Notes under the pieces: model-generated | Database searches by the model: none | What the model saw: the letters and a program-made list of their open reading frames with translations, nothing else | Told to the model about the DNA's origin: nothing | Source of the DNA: Agathobaculum sp. Marseille-P7918 | Lineage (GTDB): Bacteria > Bacillota > Clostridia > Oscillospirales > Butyricicoccaceae | Assembly: GCF_900625105.1 (NCBI RefSeq) | Contig: NZ_UYYD01000004.1 | Coordinates: 113,382-177,381, forward strand | Direction: 5' to 3' | Length of the DNA stretch: 64,000 bases | Shown: piece after piece, positions 1 through 8,515 of the stretch | Layout of the letters: every line of letters begins with the position of its first letter | Position numbering within the stretch: position 1 is the stretch's first letter | Translations under genes and position numbers: made by a program

Positions 1-1
1 C

Positions 2-463
2 ATCGACGGTCTGGCGGCCGGCGTGACGCTGCCGGTTGCGGTGTTTTTTGTGTTCGTCGGCATCGCGCGCGGTGACGCGGGCGTTGTGATCTTCGCGGCG
101 GCGCTGGCCGGCGGTCTGGCGGCGTTCCTGATCTATAACTTCAATCCCGCCAAGGTGTTTATGGGCGACACTGGTTCGCTCTTCCTCGGCGGCGCGGTAG
201 CAGGTCTGGCATTTGCGTGCGATATGCCGCTGATCCTGCTTCTCGTCGGTTTGATTTACATCATTGAAACCCTGTCGGTCATTTTGCAGGTGACCTATTT
301 CAAGGCCACCCATGGCAAGCGCCTGTTTAAAATGGCCCCGATCCATCATCACTTTGAAATGTGCGGCTGGGGCGAGAAAAAAATCGTGCTGACCTTCTCG
401 GGCATCACGATTGTGCTCTGCCTGCTGGCTTACTTTGTGGCACTGGCTCCGGTGCTGTCCTAA
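2..463 (+). CDS. mraY: Phospho-N-acetylmuramoyl-pentapeptide transferase, C-terminal part
   Basis: The start lies outside the window, so only the last 153 residues are visible. MraY transfers phospho-MurNAc-pentapeptide to undecaprenyl phosphate to make lipid I at the cytoplasmic face of the membrane. The frame opens with IDGLAAG, the family's Asp-rich loop, and has GDTGSLFLGG and the diagnostic HHH motif (MAPIHHHFE, near residue 110 of the visible part), with hydrophobic membrane helices between. It is followed after 25 bp by ftsW; the murD gene that often sits between them is absent here. Confidence 0.96.
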   Translation: MDGLAAGVTLPVAVFFVFVGIARGDAGVVIFAAALAGGLAAFLIYNFNPAKVFMGDTGSLFLGGAVAGLAFACDMPLILLLVGLIYIIETLSVILQVTYFKATHGKRLFKMAPIHHHFEMCGWGEKKIVLTFSGITIVLCLLAYFVALAPVLS

Positions 464-488
464 TTCTGAACCCTTCGGAGGTGTCCTC

Positions 489-1754
489 ATGGCTTCGACA
501 ACCAGACAGGCGCGTTCGCCGCGCCGACCGGATCCACGACGGCGGATCGATACGACCCGTCCGGCGCTTCGGCCGGATCGTGCGCCCGTACCGCGCGATG
601 CCGCGGTGATGCATGCACATGCAGCCCCTCCGGCGCGTACGCGCACCCGGTCGCGGGTGCGTGCCCATGCATGGGATATGGGTGTGTTCAGCACGGTATT
701 GCTGCTGCTGGTCATCGGCCTGATCGCACTGTTTTCCGCCAGTTATTCCAATGCGCTGTTTTATCAGGGTAGCGCGACTTACTTTATCTCCCGTCAGGGG
801 ATCAATGCGGCGGCAGGCGTCGTCGCGATGATCGTTATTTCCAAAATCAGTTATAAGGTATATGCGCGGTTTTATAAGGAACTGATGTGGCTGTCGCTCA
901 TCCTGCTGGTGCTGGTTATCACACCGCTGGGCACGGCTTCCAAAGGTGCGCAGCGCTGGCTGTTCGGCTTCCAGCCGTCCGAGCTGGCCAAGATCACGGT
1001 TATCGTTTGCTTTTCCTATTGGATCGCGCGCGACACCAAGGGCATCCGCAGCTTCAAGGGCCTGATCAAGCCGTATGGCTTTTTGCTGGTTGCTTACATC
1101 GTGCTGCTGTTCCTGGAACCGCACACTTCGGCCATGATGATCATCTGTGGTCTGGGTGTCGTCATTCTGGTGGCCGGCGGCATGCGCCTGTGGTATTTCG
1201 GGCCGATCCTGGTGGCCGGCGCGGGCATCCTGACCGCGTTCTATTTTGCTTTTGAGCATGTGCAGGAGCGCTTTTCGGTTTGGCTCGATCCGTTTTCCAA
1301 TATGCGCGGCGAGGGCTGGCAAGGCGCGATGAGCCAGATTGCCATCGGCTCGGGCGGCCTGTTTGGCCGCGGTCTGGGCAAGGGCATGCAGAAGCATCTG
1401 TACCTGCCCGAACCGCAGAACGACTTCATTTTCTCCTCGTGGTGCGAGGAGATGGGCCTGATCGGCGCGCTGCTCGTGCTGCTGCTGTTTGCTTATTTGA
1501 TCTTCCGCGGATTCCGCATCGCGCGCGCGGCGCCGGATAAGTTCAGCTGCCTGATGGCAACCGGCATCACGGCAAAGCTGGCGATCCAGACCCTGATGAA
1601 CCTGTTCGTTATCACGGGCATCATCCCGGTCACCGGCGCGAGCCTGCCGTTTTTCAGCTACGGCGGCACGGCGCTGCTCATGCAGATGGGTGAAATGGGC
1701 ATACTGCTCAATATTTCCAGATACGCGCGAATCGAAACGCGCGCGGAAGAGTAA
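489..1754 (+). CDS. ftsW: SEDS-family peptidoglycan glycosyltransferase FtsW
   Basis: A 421-aa SEDS protein that polymerises lipid II at the division septum with a partner class B PBP. The first 60 residues are an Arg/Pro/Ala-rich cytoplasmic extension; about ten membrane helices follow. Family signatures are GAQRWL (near residue 155), the acidic residue in the extracellular loop SVWLDPF (near 268), LPEPQNDFIFS and the final SLPFFSYGG. ATG 489 was chosen because GGAGG lies at 478-482; an upstream in-frame GTG inside mraY has no such site. The basic N-terminal extension is longer than usual. FtsW fits better than RodA because of the murG-ftsQ-ftsZ context. Confidence 0.94.
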   Translation: MASTTRQARSPRRPDPRRRIDTTRPALRPDRAPVPRDAAVMHAHAAPPARTRTRSRVRAHAWDMGVFSTVLLLLVIGLIALFSASYSNALFYQGSATYFISRQGINAAAGVVAMIVISKISYKVYARFYKELMWLSLILLVLVITPLGTASKGAQRWLFGFQPSELAKITVIVCFSYWIARDTKGIRSFKGLIKPYGFLLVAYIVLLFLEPHTSAMMIICGLGVVILVAGGMRLWYFGPILVAGAGILTAFYFAFEHVQERFSVWLDPFSNMRGEGWQGAMSQIAIGSGGLFGRGLGKGMQKHLYLPEPQNDFIFSSWCEEMGLIGALLVLLLFAYLIFRGFRIARAAPDKFSCLMATGITAKLAIQTLMNLFVITGIIPVTGASLPFFSYGGTALLMQMGEMGILLNISRYARIETRAEE

Positions 1755-1810
1755 AGGGGAAGCCGGCCTGTGTAGCAACGGGCGGCTGAGACAAAGAAGG
1801 GGGAACTCAC

Positions 1811-2947
1811 TTGAGACTGTATATCACCGGCGGCGGTACGGGCGGCCATGTGACGCCCGGGCTGGCGATTGCACGTTATTTTGAACACAAGCATCCGGAT
1901 ACGGTCGTGCGTTTTGCCGGCTCCAAGCGCGGCATCGAGAACAAGTTGGTGCCGCGGGAAGGATATCCGCTGGACGCAATCGAGATCATCGGCATGTCGC
2001 GTTCGCTCAGCCCGAAGGGGCTGGCGCACAATGTAAAAGCGGCAAAGTTGGCGGTTTCGGCGGTCAGCACGGCGAAAAAGCTGCTGCGGCAGGCGCGGCC
2101 GGACTGCGTCATCGGCTGCGGCGGTTATGCTTCGTTTGCTGTGGTGCGGGCGGCGCAGCAGATGGGAATTCCCACGGTGCTGCTCGAAGTCAACGCCCTG
2201 CCCGGCAAAGTGACCAAGATGCTGGCGAAAAAGGCGGACCGTGTGCTGGTCTGCTTTGAACAGGCCAAAGAGATCCTCGGCGGGGGCGACAAGGTCGTGC
2301 TGACCGGTGCGCCTGTGCGCGGGGAAATCCTTGCGGCGGACCGCGAAAAGGCGCGCGCCCGCTTTGGGCTGGGCGAGAACGACCAGCTGGTCGTGTCCTT
2401 CTGGGGCTCGATGGGCGCCAAGTATATGAATGAGCATATGGCGGGCACGATTGCGCTCGAGTGCAAGAACAACGTGCCGTATCATCATGTGCATGCCACG
2501 GGCGCGGCGGCGCGCGATTGGCTGCCGCAGATGGCCAAGGAACAGGGCGCGGATCTGGCCGCGCACCCGAATATCCAAGTGACCGAATATATTTATGATA
2601 TGGCCGACCGCATGGCCGCGGCCGATCTGGTGGTTTGCCGCGCGGGCGCGGCGACGCTGGGCGAGCTGTGTATGCTGGGACGGCCCGCGCTTCTGGTGCC
2701 GTCGCCGTATGTGGCGGAAAACCATCAGGAGAAAAACGCCCGTGCGCTGGAAAAAGCCGGCGGCTGCCGCGTCCTGCTGGAAAAGGACGCGTCTCCGCGC
2801 AAGCTGTATGACGAGATCCAGACCATGCTCGCCGATCCGGCGGCGCTGCGGCAGATGGGGCACGACGCCACTAGCCTTGCCGCGCATGACGCGAGCGAGA
2901 AGATCTACCGTGAGATCCTTTGGGCGATCGAGCATCACGGAAAATAA
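1811..2947 (+). CDS. murG: UDP-GlcNAc:lipid I N-acetylglucosaminyltransferase MurG
   Basis: A 378-aa GT-B enzyme that adds GlcNAc to lipid I to form lipid II at the inner membrane face. The N-terminal glycine-rich loop TGGGTGGHVTPGLAIA and the second-domain motif CRAGAATLGE, with the following NHQEKNA, are the family's acceptor- and UDP-GlcNAc-binding signatures. It starts at TTG 1811, eight bases or so behind a strong AAGAAGGGGGAA ribosome site; no ATG nearby fits. It is 56 bp behind ftsW and 18 bp before ftsQ, consistent with one transcript. Confidence 0.97.
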   Translation: MRLYITGGGTGGHVTPGLAIARYFEHKHPDTVVRFAGSKRGIENKLVPREGYPLDAIEIIGMSRSLSPKGLAHNVKAAKLAVSAVSTAKKLLRQARPDCVIGCGGYASFAVVRAAQQMGIPTVLLEVNALPGKVTKMLAKKADRVLVCFEQAKEILGGGDKVVLTGAPVRGEILAADREKARARFGLGENDQLVVSFWGSMGAKYMNEHMAGTIALECKNNVPYHHVHATGAAARDWLPQMAKEQGADLAAHPNIQVTEYIYDMADRMAAADLVVCRAGAATLGELCMLGRPALLVPSPYVAENHQEKNARALEKAGGCRVLLEKDASPRKLYDEIQTMLADPAALRQMGHDATSLAAHDASEKIYREILWAIEHHGK

Positions 2948-2965
2948 CAACAAAGGGGCGTTGAC

Positions 2966-4000
2966 ATGAGACGCAGAAAGCGAAGACAGAAAACGCCCGA
3001 GCAGATGCGCCGGCGCGCAAGCCGCCGGCAGCGCTTTTTTCATGCTGTGGGTCGGGTGGTGTTCCTCCTTGTGCTGTTGGCCGCCGCGACATTGGCGCTG
3101 ACGGTTTTCTTCAAAGTGGATACCATCACCGTGGAGGGCGCGATGAAATACCGCGCGGAAGAGATCGTTGCGGGGATGGACGTCAAGCAAGGGGACAACC
3201 TGTATCTTTGGAATAAGGTAAAGGTGTCGGATGCGCTGCTCGAACGGTTCCCGTATCTGGAAACCGTGCAGATCCGGCGGCATTTGCCCAACGCGCTGGT
3301 GGTCACCGTGACCGAATGCACCGCGGCGGTCGCCGTGCCGTCGGACGGCGGCTATCTTTATCTCAGCGAACAAGGCAAGGTGCTCGAGCAGAGCGCACAG
3401 AACAACGGCCTTCCGGTCGTGGTCGGTATGACGCTGTCCGGCATGCTGCCCGGACAGATGCTTTCGGCAGACGCGAGCGATGAAGTGCAAGCGCTGCTGA
3501 CTATTTTACAGACCATGGACGCTGCCGAAATGCTGGACGGCCTTTCGTTTATCAATCTGTCCGATCTGCACGATATCCGCATCGGCTATCAGAATCGGTT
3601 TGATATCCAAATCGGTACGATCGATGATCTGGCGTATCATCTGCGCTTTGCGCAGACCGTGATCGAGGAGCGTCTGTCGCCGTCGGATATCGGACGGCTG
3701 TATTGGGATGACCAGAACCGTCTGCACTATGTGCCGGATACCGCGGAAAACGTGGCGAAATCCGGTATGGATGCAACAGCGGCTGCGGCGGCGGAGTCCG
3801 CCTCGGGCGATGCTGCGCAGAAGACGGATGGAACGGATGCACAGGATACGGAAACACCGGATTCGGACGGGACGGACGCACAGAGTGCGGAGTCGTCCGG
3901 CGAAATCAGTGAGGACGGATCGGGTGCAGAGGACCAGACCGGAGCAGAGGAGGATCAGACCGATACGGAAGACACAGACTGGGATACAACAGAGGAATAA
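2966..4000 (+). CDS. ftsQ: Cell division protein FtsQ/DivIB
   Basis: A 344-aa bitopic membrane protein of the divisome. A basic cytoplasmic N-terminus (about 1-30) is followed by one membrane helix (about 31-52), a POTRA domain starting FFKVDTITVEG, and the FtsQ beta domain. The last 75 residues are an unstructured, acidic Asp/Glu/Thr/Ser-rich tail with repeated DGTDAQ-like units, longer than in most DivIB proteins and facing outside the cell. The protein helps recruit FtsL/FtsB and the septal synthase FtsW-PBP. It follows murG and precedes ftsZ, which has its own promoter. Confidence 0.9.
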   Translation: MRRRKRRQKTPEQMRRRASRRQRFFHAVGRVVFLLVLLAAATLALTVFFKVDTITVEGAMKYRAEEIVAGMDVKQGDNLYLWNKVKVSDALLERFPYLETVQIRRHLPNALVVTVTECTAAVAVPSDGGYLYLSEQGKVLEQSAQNNGLPVVVGMTLSGMLPGQMLSADASDEVQALLTILQTMDAAEMLDGLSFINLSDLHDIRIGYQNRFDIQIGTIDDLAYHLRFAQTVIEERLSPSDIGRLYWDDQNRLHYVPDTAENVAKSGMDATAAAAAESASGDAAQKTDGTDAQDTETPDSDGTDAQSAESSGEISEDGSGAEDQTGAEEDQTDTEDTDWDTTEE

Positions 4001-4135
4001 GGAAAAAGGGGGAAAATGAACCAAAAGATAGCTGGAATGCTTTGCACAGCGCGGCTTTGCGGGGCATTTTGGTATGGATTTGGTGGAATGATACAGAAAA
4101 GTTTCAGTTTTTTTTAAGCAATTCACTAATTTATG

Positions 4136-4164
4136 TTGCAAAATGGAACAATTAGAGGTAAAAT
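4136..4164 (+). promoter_or_regulatory. Promoter of ftsZ
   Basis: TTGCAA (4136-4141) and TAAAAT (4159-4164) are separated by 17 bp, a good vegetative sigma-A pattern. It lies in the 269-bp gap between ftsQ and ftsZ and predicts a leader of about 100 nt before the ftsZ start. Confidence 0.75.
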
Positions 4165-4269
4165 TAAAACAATAGGGACAGCTTGCTTGCGGCAGGCAGC
4201 AGGCTTTATACGAAAGAACGTATAAGATAATCTGAAGGATTCTTTATCATAAAACGGAGGATGGCAACA

Positions 4270-5418
4270 ATGGGTTTTGAGTTTGAACAGGGCTTGGATA
4301 ATGTAGTAAACATTAAAGTTATCGGCGTAGGCGGCGGCGGCGGCAACGCGGTCAACCGCATGGTCGAAAGCGGCGTGCAGGGTGTTGAGTTTATTTCGAT
4401 CAACACGGATATGCAGGCGCTGAACTTTTCTCAGGCCGGCACCAAGATCCAGATTGGCGAGAAGCTGACCAAGGGACAGGGCGCAGGCGCAAACCCGGAG
4501 ATCGGCCGCAAGGCAGCGGAGGAAAGCAAGGACCAGATCGCTGCGGCGCTTGCCAATACACATATGGTATTCATCACCGCCGGCATGGGCGGCGGCACCG
4601 GCACCGGTGCGGCACCGGTCGTGGCGCAGATCGCCCGTGAAATGGGCATCCTGACGGTCGGCGTTGTCACCCGTCCGTTCGCGTTCGAGGGTAAGAAGCG
4701 TCTGGAGCAGGCGCTGGGCGGTATCGACGAACTGAACAAGAACGTTGACTCGCTGGTCATCATCCCGAACGAGCGTCTGAAGTACGTATCTGAGCAGAAG
4801 ATCACCTTTAAGAATGCGTTTGAAATCGCGGACGGCGTGCTCCGTCAGGCGGTTGCCAATATTTCCGAGCTGATCACCGTACCGGGCTTCATCAACCTCG
4901 ACTTCGCCGACGTTACCTCGGTGATGAAGGACGCAGGTTACGCGCATATCGGTACCGGCCGTGCAGCTGGGAAAGACAAGGCGGCCGAAGCGGCCCGCAT
5001 GGCAATTTCCAGCCCGCTGCTGGAGACCTCGATTGATATGGCGCACGGTGTTATCGTGTCGGTCATCGGTTCGGACGATATCGGTCTGGATGAAGTCGAA
5101 ACGGCTGCCACCATGGTGCAGCAGGCGGCACATCCGGATGCGCACATCATCTTCGGTGCATTCATCGACGACACGATGGATGATGAGATCCGCGTGGTTG
5201 TTATCGCAACCGGTTTTGACAACATCCCGAACTCCGCAAAGATGAGCATGGACGGTAATCAGCCGGAGCAGAAGTCGAATTCCGGTCTGTTCACCGAGGC
5301 TTCTACAGCTGCGGCAGAGGACAAGTCCTCGTCTGCGCAGTCCAAGTCCAGCGATCTGGGTTCGGATGACGCGGCCTTCGACGTGCTGATGCGCATCTTT
5401 GATAAGGACCATCGCTGA
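4270..5418 (+). CDS. ftsZ: Cell division GTPase FtsZ
   Basis: A 382-aa tubulin-like GTPase that forms the Z ring. The glycine-rich N-terminal loop, the tubulin signature [10 protein letters not shown] (near residue 103), the PFAFEGKKR segment and the T7 loop NLDFADV are intact. ATG 4270 was chosen over ATG 4261 because GGAGG ends directly at 4260, giving nine bases to 4270 and none to 4261. After the core comes a short Ser/Ala linker. The C-terminal peptide ([13 protein letters not shown]) lacks the usual D-I-P-x-F-L pattern that binds FtsA, SepF and ZipA-type partners, which is unusual. Confidence 0.98.
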   Translation: MGFEFEQGLDNVVNIKVIGVGGGGGNAVNRMVESGVQGVEFISINTDMQALNFSQAGTKIQIGEKLTKGQGAGANPEIGRKAAEESKDQIAAALANTHMVFITAGMGGGTGTGAAPVVAQIAREMGILTVGVVTRPFAFEGKKRLEQALGGIDELNKNVDSLVIIPNERLKYVSEQKITFKNAFEIADGVLRQAVANISELITVPGFINLDFADVTSVMKDAGYAHIGTGRAAGKDKAAEAARMAISSPLLETSIDMAHGVIVSVIGSDDIGLDEVETAATMVQQAAHPDAHIIFGAFIDDTMDDEIRVVVIATGFDNIPNSAKMSMDGNQPEQKSNSGLFTEASTAAAEDKSSSAQSKSSDLGSDDAAFDVLMRIFDKDHR

Positions 5419-5442
5419 TATCGTTATAGCATAAATGACAGA

Positions 5443-5468
5443 GAAACAGCCCTTTATAGGGCTGTTTT
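5443..5468 (+). terminator. Terminator of ftsZ
   Basis: AACAGCCC/GGGCTGTT stem with a six-base loop followed by TTTT, 25 bp behind the ftsZ stop codon. Confidence 0.8.
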
Positions 5469-5520
5469 GGTCTGAAAAGGCCTTGTAAAATTCTTGTAAA
5501 AAGGAGTGTGATCACCGTGA

Positions 5521-5595
5521 GTGCTGACCCTCGAAGTAAGCAAAAACTACAAACTCGCGGTGGCGCATTTGCGTGAAGCCGCGGAAAGGCGGTAA
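5521..5595 (+). CDS. Possible 24-aa leader ORF upstream of corA
   Basis: GTG 5521 opens a 24-codon frame (MLTLEVSKNYKLAVAHLREA..., amphipathic and basic) that ends at TAA 5593-5595, three bases before the corA ATG, so its end carries the corA ribosome site. AAGGAG lies at 5501-5506. An overlapping 19-codon frame from GTG 5517 to TGA 5576 is better spaced to that site. One of the two may be translated and couple to corA; the sequence cannot decide, and neither has a family I recognise. Confidence 0.35.
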   Translation: MLTLEVSKNYKLAVAHLREAAERR

Positions 5596-5598
5596 GAT

Positions 5599-6540
5599 AT
5601 GGTAGAATTCTACAAGACCATTGATGGTAGAATCACGGAAATCAGCGGCTTCGCAGAGGGCTGCTGGGTGAATATGGTGCATCCCAGTTCGGATGAACTG
5701 GAGGAGATCGCCCGCGCGGCGCATGTGGAAGAGGAATTCGTGCGCGCAGCGCTCGACCCGGAGGAAAGCTCGCGTGTCGAGACTGAGGACGATCAGCTGT
5801 TAATGATTGTTGACATCCCGATGGTGGAAAAAAGCTCGGTCGAGGACGGCGGCCAAATGTTCAGCACGCTGCCAATGGGCATCGTGGTGGCGCAGAATGC
5901 GGTCATCACGGTTTGTCTGGAGGACAGCATCGTCCTGCGTTCGATCGCAGAGGGTGCGGTCAAAGGCGTGCACACCGCGCTGCGTACACGCTTTGTGTTC
6001 CAGATCCTGCTGCGTGTGGCCGGACGCTTCCTGAAAAACCTGCGCATGATCGAGCGCGACTTTACCCGCATCGAGAAGCGCTTGTATGATTCGCTCAAGA
6101 ACGAAGAGCTGATCCAGCTGCTCGGGCTGTCCAAATCGTTGGTTTACTTCTCCGCCTCCCTCAAGGGCAACGAAGTGACGATGGAAAAGGTACTGCGCGG
6201 ACGTGTGCTCAAGCTGTATGAGGATGACCGTGACATCCTGGAGGACGCGCTGATCGAGATCCGGCAGGCCATCGAGATGGCCGGCATTTACTCGAGCATT
6301 TTGTCCGGCACGATGGACGCATACGCTTCGGTCGTATCCAACAACCTGAATATCATCATGAAGGTGCTCACTGTACTGACCATCATCATGACCATTCCAA
6401 ATATCATCTTCGGTTTTTACGGCATGAATATCGAGGGCGGCAACCTGCCGGGCGATTTTGTCTGGTGGATACCGCTTTTGATCTCGGTGGCCGCGTGCTT
6501 CTTCGCGTGGTTCATGCTCAAAAAGAAGAATCTGGATTGA
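5599..6540 (+). CDS. corA: CorA-family divalent metal ion transporter
   Basis: A 313-aa channel-type transporter for Mg2+ or Co2+. A large cytoplasmic alpha/beta domain with a long helix is followed by two C-terminal membrane helices (about 253-275 and 287-306). The family selectivity motif GMN is present (FYGMNIEGG, near 275). The short length and divergent N-terminus resemble Gram-positive CorA paralogues. It stands alone between two terminators; a small ORF ending just before it may couple its translation. The exact metal cannot be told from sequence. Confidence 0.9.
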   Translation: MVEFYKTIDGRITEISGFAEGCWVNMVHPSSDELEEIARAAHVEEEFVRAALDPEESSRVETEDDQLLMIVDIPMVEKSSVEDGGQMFSTLPMGIVVAQNAVITVCLEDSIVLRSIAEGAVKGVHTALRTRFVFQILLRVAGRFLKNLRMIERDFTRIEKRLYDSLKNEELIQLLGLSKSLVYFSASLKGNEVTMEKVLRGRVLKLYEDDRDILEDALIEIRQAIEMAGIYSSILSGTMDAYASVVSNNLNIIMKVLTVLTIIMTIPNIIFGFYGMNIEGGNLPGDFVWWIPLLISVAACFFAWFMLKKKNLD

Positions 6541-6546
6541 TTTTTG

Positions 6547-6569
6547 GCGCCGCATAAGCGGCGCTTTTT
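6547..6569 (+). terminator. Terminator of corA
   Basis: GCGCCGC/GCGGCGC stem with loop ATAA followed by TTTTT, seven bases behind the corA stop. Confidence 0.8.
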
Positions 6570-6589
6570 GTTTTCCGGGGAAATAACAA

Positions 6590-6619
6590 AACAGGGCGCG
6601 CCTTGCGGCGCGCCCTGTT
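6590..6619 (-). terminator. Terminator of the sigma/anti-sigma operon
   Basis: A 13-bp perfect GC-rich stem (6590-6602 with 6607-6619) around loop TTGC, 11 bp past the stop of the minus-strand gene. A T-run on the plus side too suggests it works in both directions. Confidence 0.65.
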
Positions 6620-6630
6620 TGTTGTTTTTG

Positions 6631-7701
6631 TTATTCCTGCCAGACAAGAGGAATGGTCTCGCCGAAGATCGTGATGGATTCCACTTCCTCCAGCGGGATG
6701 GGTTCCGGCAGCAGGCCAATCGCCGCATGGCCGTGGAGCGAATACTGATAGTCAAGTTGGTACTGCGAGCCATCGCGGGTACGCAGGACTGGCGAAGCGC
6801 CAGTCAGATAATATGTGTCGCCGTATTCATCCAACACACCGTCCAGATAGAGGTTGTGATCGTCGTCATATGCCATTTCTTTGTCATACTGGAATTCGAT
6901 GTAATAGTAGGTTGGGGTGAACGCGATGGATTCAATGGTAATGTTGAGATTACCATACTGCATTTGCTGGCCTGCCTGCGCCTGTACCGTGGTTTCGGTA
7001 AACGTGAGCGGTACCTCGATCGTCCAGACTCCGGGGACAACGATTCGGTCAAAGCCGATGTGGTTTCCATCTTTTTTGTAGCTGCACACATTGGAAAAAT
7101 AGAAGCTGAGCGGCACGCCTTCCATCTGTTGGACATTCGGCAGCGCCATCTCAATGCTCAAATGGAATTCGCGCATATCGGGTTCGAAAGACGGTGGATT
7201 GTCGCCTCCACCGCCGTTCACCGGCTCGCCATTGGCCAGAAAACGGATATCCTCGAAGGTGAGTGCATAGGTCTGTGGTTCTTCCGCCGGATCGACGAAC
7301 GCAGAGCCATCCTGCTTTGTGACAGAGAACAGCGCACATACATTGTGTTCGTCGGTGTACATGCCGCTCAGGGTAACGGTCACGCCATTGCATTCTGTGC
7401 TGGCGCCGCTTGCGGTAAAGCCGGTGTTTTCCTCTACGGTATCAGGGGAAAGATTGAAAAAATCCGCCAGTCGCGCGCGGCCGGCATCCGGATCAGCGAA
7501 AAAGACGACGACTGTGCCTGCCGCTGCTGTAAACGTCAGCACACAGGCGATAATGGCCGCAATGAGGATGGCTTTTGGGGGGCGCCGCCGTTTTTTCGGC
7601 TTTTGGGCGGCCGCAGCCGCCTGTTTCAGTTGTTCAATCAGCATATCCTGTTCCGCCTCGGTAAAGTGCAGCGCGTCGAGCGCTTGGTTATATCGTCTCA
7701 T
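6631..7701 (-). CDS. DUF4179 membrane protein, probable anti-sigma factor
   Basis: A 356-aa protein with a short N-terminal cytoplasmic part (1-43, acidic helix then a basic patch KPKKRRRPPK), one membrane helix (about 44-66) and a large extracytoplasmic beta-rich domain of the DUF4179 type. The start overlaps the end of the ECF sigma gene by 14 bp, so the two are translationally coupled; this order and topology are typical of membrane anti-sigma factors that release sigma after an envelope signal. ATG 7701 was chosen over an upstream start inside the sigma gene because it matches the family N-terminus (MRRYNQALD). The signal is unknown. Confidence 0.8.
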   Translation of the reverse strand: MRRYNQALDALHFTEAEQDMLIEQLKQAAAAAQKPKKRRRPPKAILIAAIIACVLTFTAAAGTVVVFFADPDAGRARLADFFNLSPDTVEENTGFTASGASTECNGVTVTLSGMYTDEHNVCALFSVTKQDGSAFVDPAEEPQTYALTFEDIRFLANGEPVNGGGGDNPPSFEPDMREFHLSIEMALPNVQQMEGVPLSFYFSNVCSYKKDGNHIGFDRIVVPGVWTIEVPLTFTETTVQAQAGQQMQYGNLNITIESIAFTPTYYYIEFQYDKEMAYDDDHNLYLDGVLDEYGDTYYLTGASPVLRTRDGSQYQLDYQYSLHGHAAIGLLPEPIPLEEVESITIFGETIPLVWQE

Positions 7702-8188
7702 TGTCGCTGCCCTCCAGTTCTTGTTTGAGTTTGGCGCGGGCGCGGGCAAGCCGCTGCCGTACGGCGGCGGGCTTTGCGCCGATCATCGCCGCGATTTCTT
7801 CGGCGTTGTAGCCTTCCTTATAATATAGGTAGATGACTTCACGATATTTGACCGGCAGACGCTGTACCGCGGCCAGCACGCCGGTGTCTTCCGCGGGAAG
7901 AAAGGGAACCTCGCGTTCGATCAGCTCGTCGAATGGGACAGAGCGGCGGCGCCAGCCGCTCTTGAGGATGTCCTTGCATTCGTTGATCGTCATGCGGATG
8001 ATGAATGCGCGCGTTTCGCCTTCGCTGTCAAAGCGTCGGTCGCTTTGCAGCAATTTGAGAAATACGTTCTGGCATACATCCTGCGCATCCGCCCGGCCGA
8101 GCGAATAGGTGAAGCACAGCCGCAGGATCATGCCCGAATACCGATGTACGAATACTGCGGCGTCGGCCGCATCCTGCCAGACCGGCAT
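7688..8188 (-). CDS. ECF-type RNA polymerase sigma factor
   Basis: A 166-aa group IV sigma factor with region 2 (about 10-80, including DAQDVCQNVFLKLL) and region 4 (about 105-160, LPVKYREVIYLYYKEGYNAE followed by the helix-turn-helix). ATG 8188 is preferred: AAGGAG lies nine bases upstream, while it abuts the other in-frame ATG at 8197. It overlaps the downstream anti-sigma gene. Such pairs usually autoregulate, but I could not identify an ECF-type promoter in the 327-bp gap upstream. Confidence 0.92.
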   Translation of the reverse strand: MPVWQDAADAAVFVHRYSGMILRLCFTYSLGRADAQDVCQNVFLKLLQSDRRFDSEGETRAFIIRMTINECKDILKSGWRRRSVPFDELIEREVPFLPAEDTGVLAAVQRLPVKYREVIYLYYKEGYNAEEIAAMIGAKPAAVRQRLARARAKLKQELEGSDNETI

Positions 8189-8426
8189 AGCGATCATCTC
8201 CTTTCACTCTAATAACGATTGACGGCGGCAATGTGTGACGAAATGGAAGATGATTTTCAATCTTAAGAATTTCTTGCGGAATGCAAGCGCAATCGGTGGT
8301 ATACTGCAAGCAGGATGACGAAGGTTTGTGACAAAAAACAGTGATGAAAATTGCAGAAAAAATCGCGGTTTTTTTGTGCGAACAGAGAAAAATTGCAATA
8401 AATGCCTGAAAAAACGCAAAAAGTAG

Positions 8427-8454
8427 TTGCATTCAACGGGAATAGTGCTATGAT
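8427..8454 (+). promoter_or_regulatory. Promoter of the glycosyltransferase gene
   Basis: TTGCAT (8427-8432) and TATGAT (8449-8454) with a 16-bp spacer, 62 bp before the start. The rest of the divergent 327-bp gap (8189-8515) is AT-rich and shows no gene. Confidence 0.65.
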
Positions 8455-8515
8455 ATTACAAGGAAAAAACGGAATGAAAGTTTATGGACTAAAATGAAGG
8501 AGACAAAGGATTGAC

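Noticed and set aside
6544..7728. 394-codon plus-strand frame opposite the DUF4179 gene
   Set aside because: It runs through a terminator hairpin and is the shadow of a gene with a clear family and operon context.
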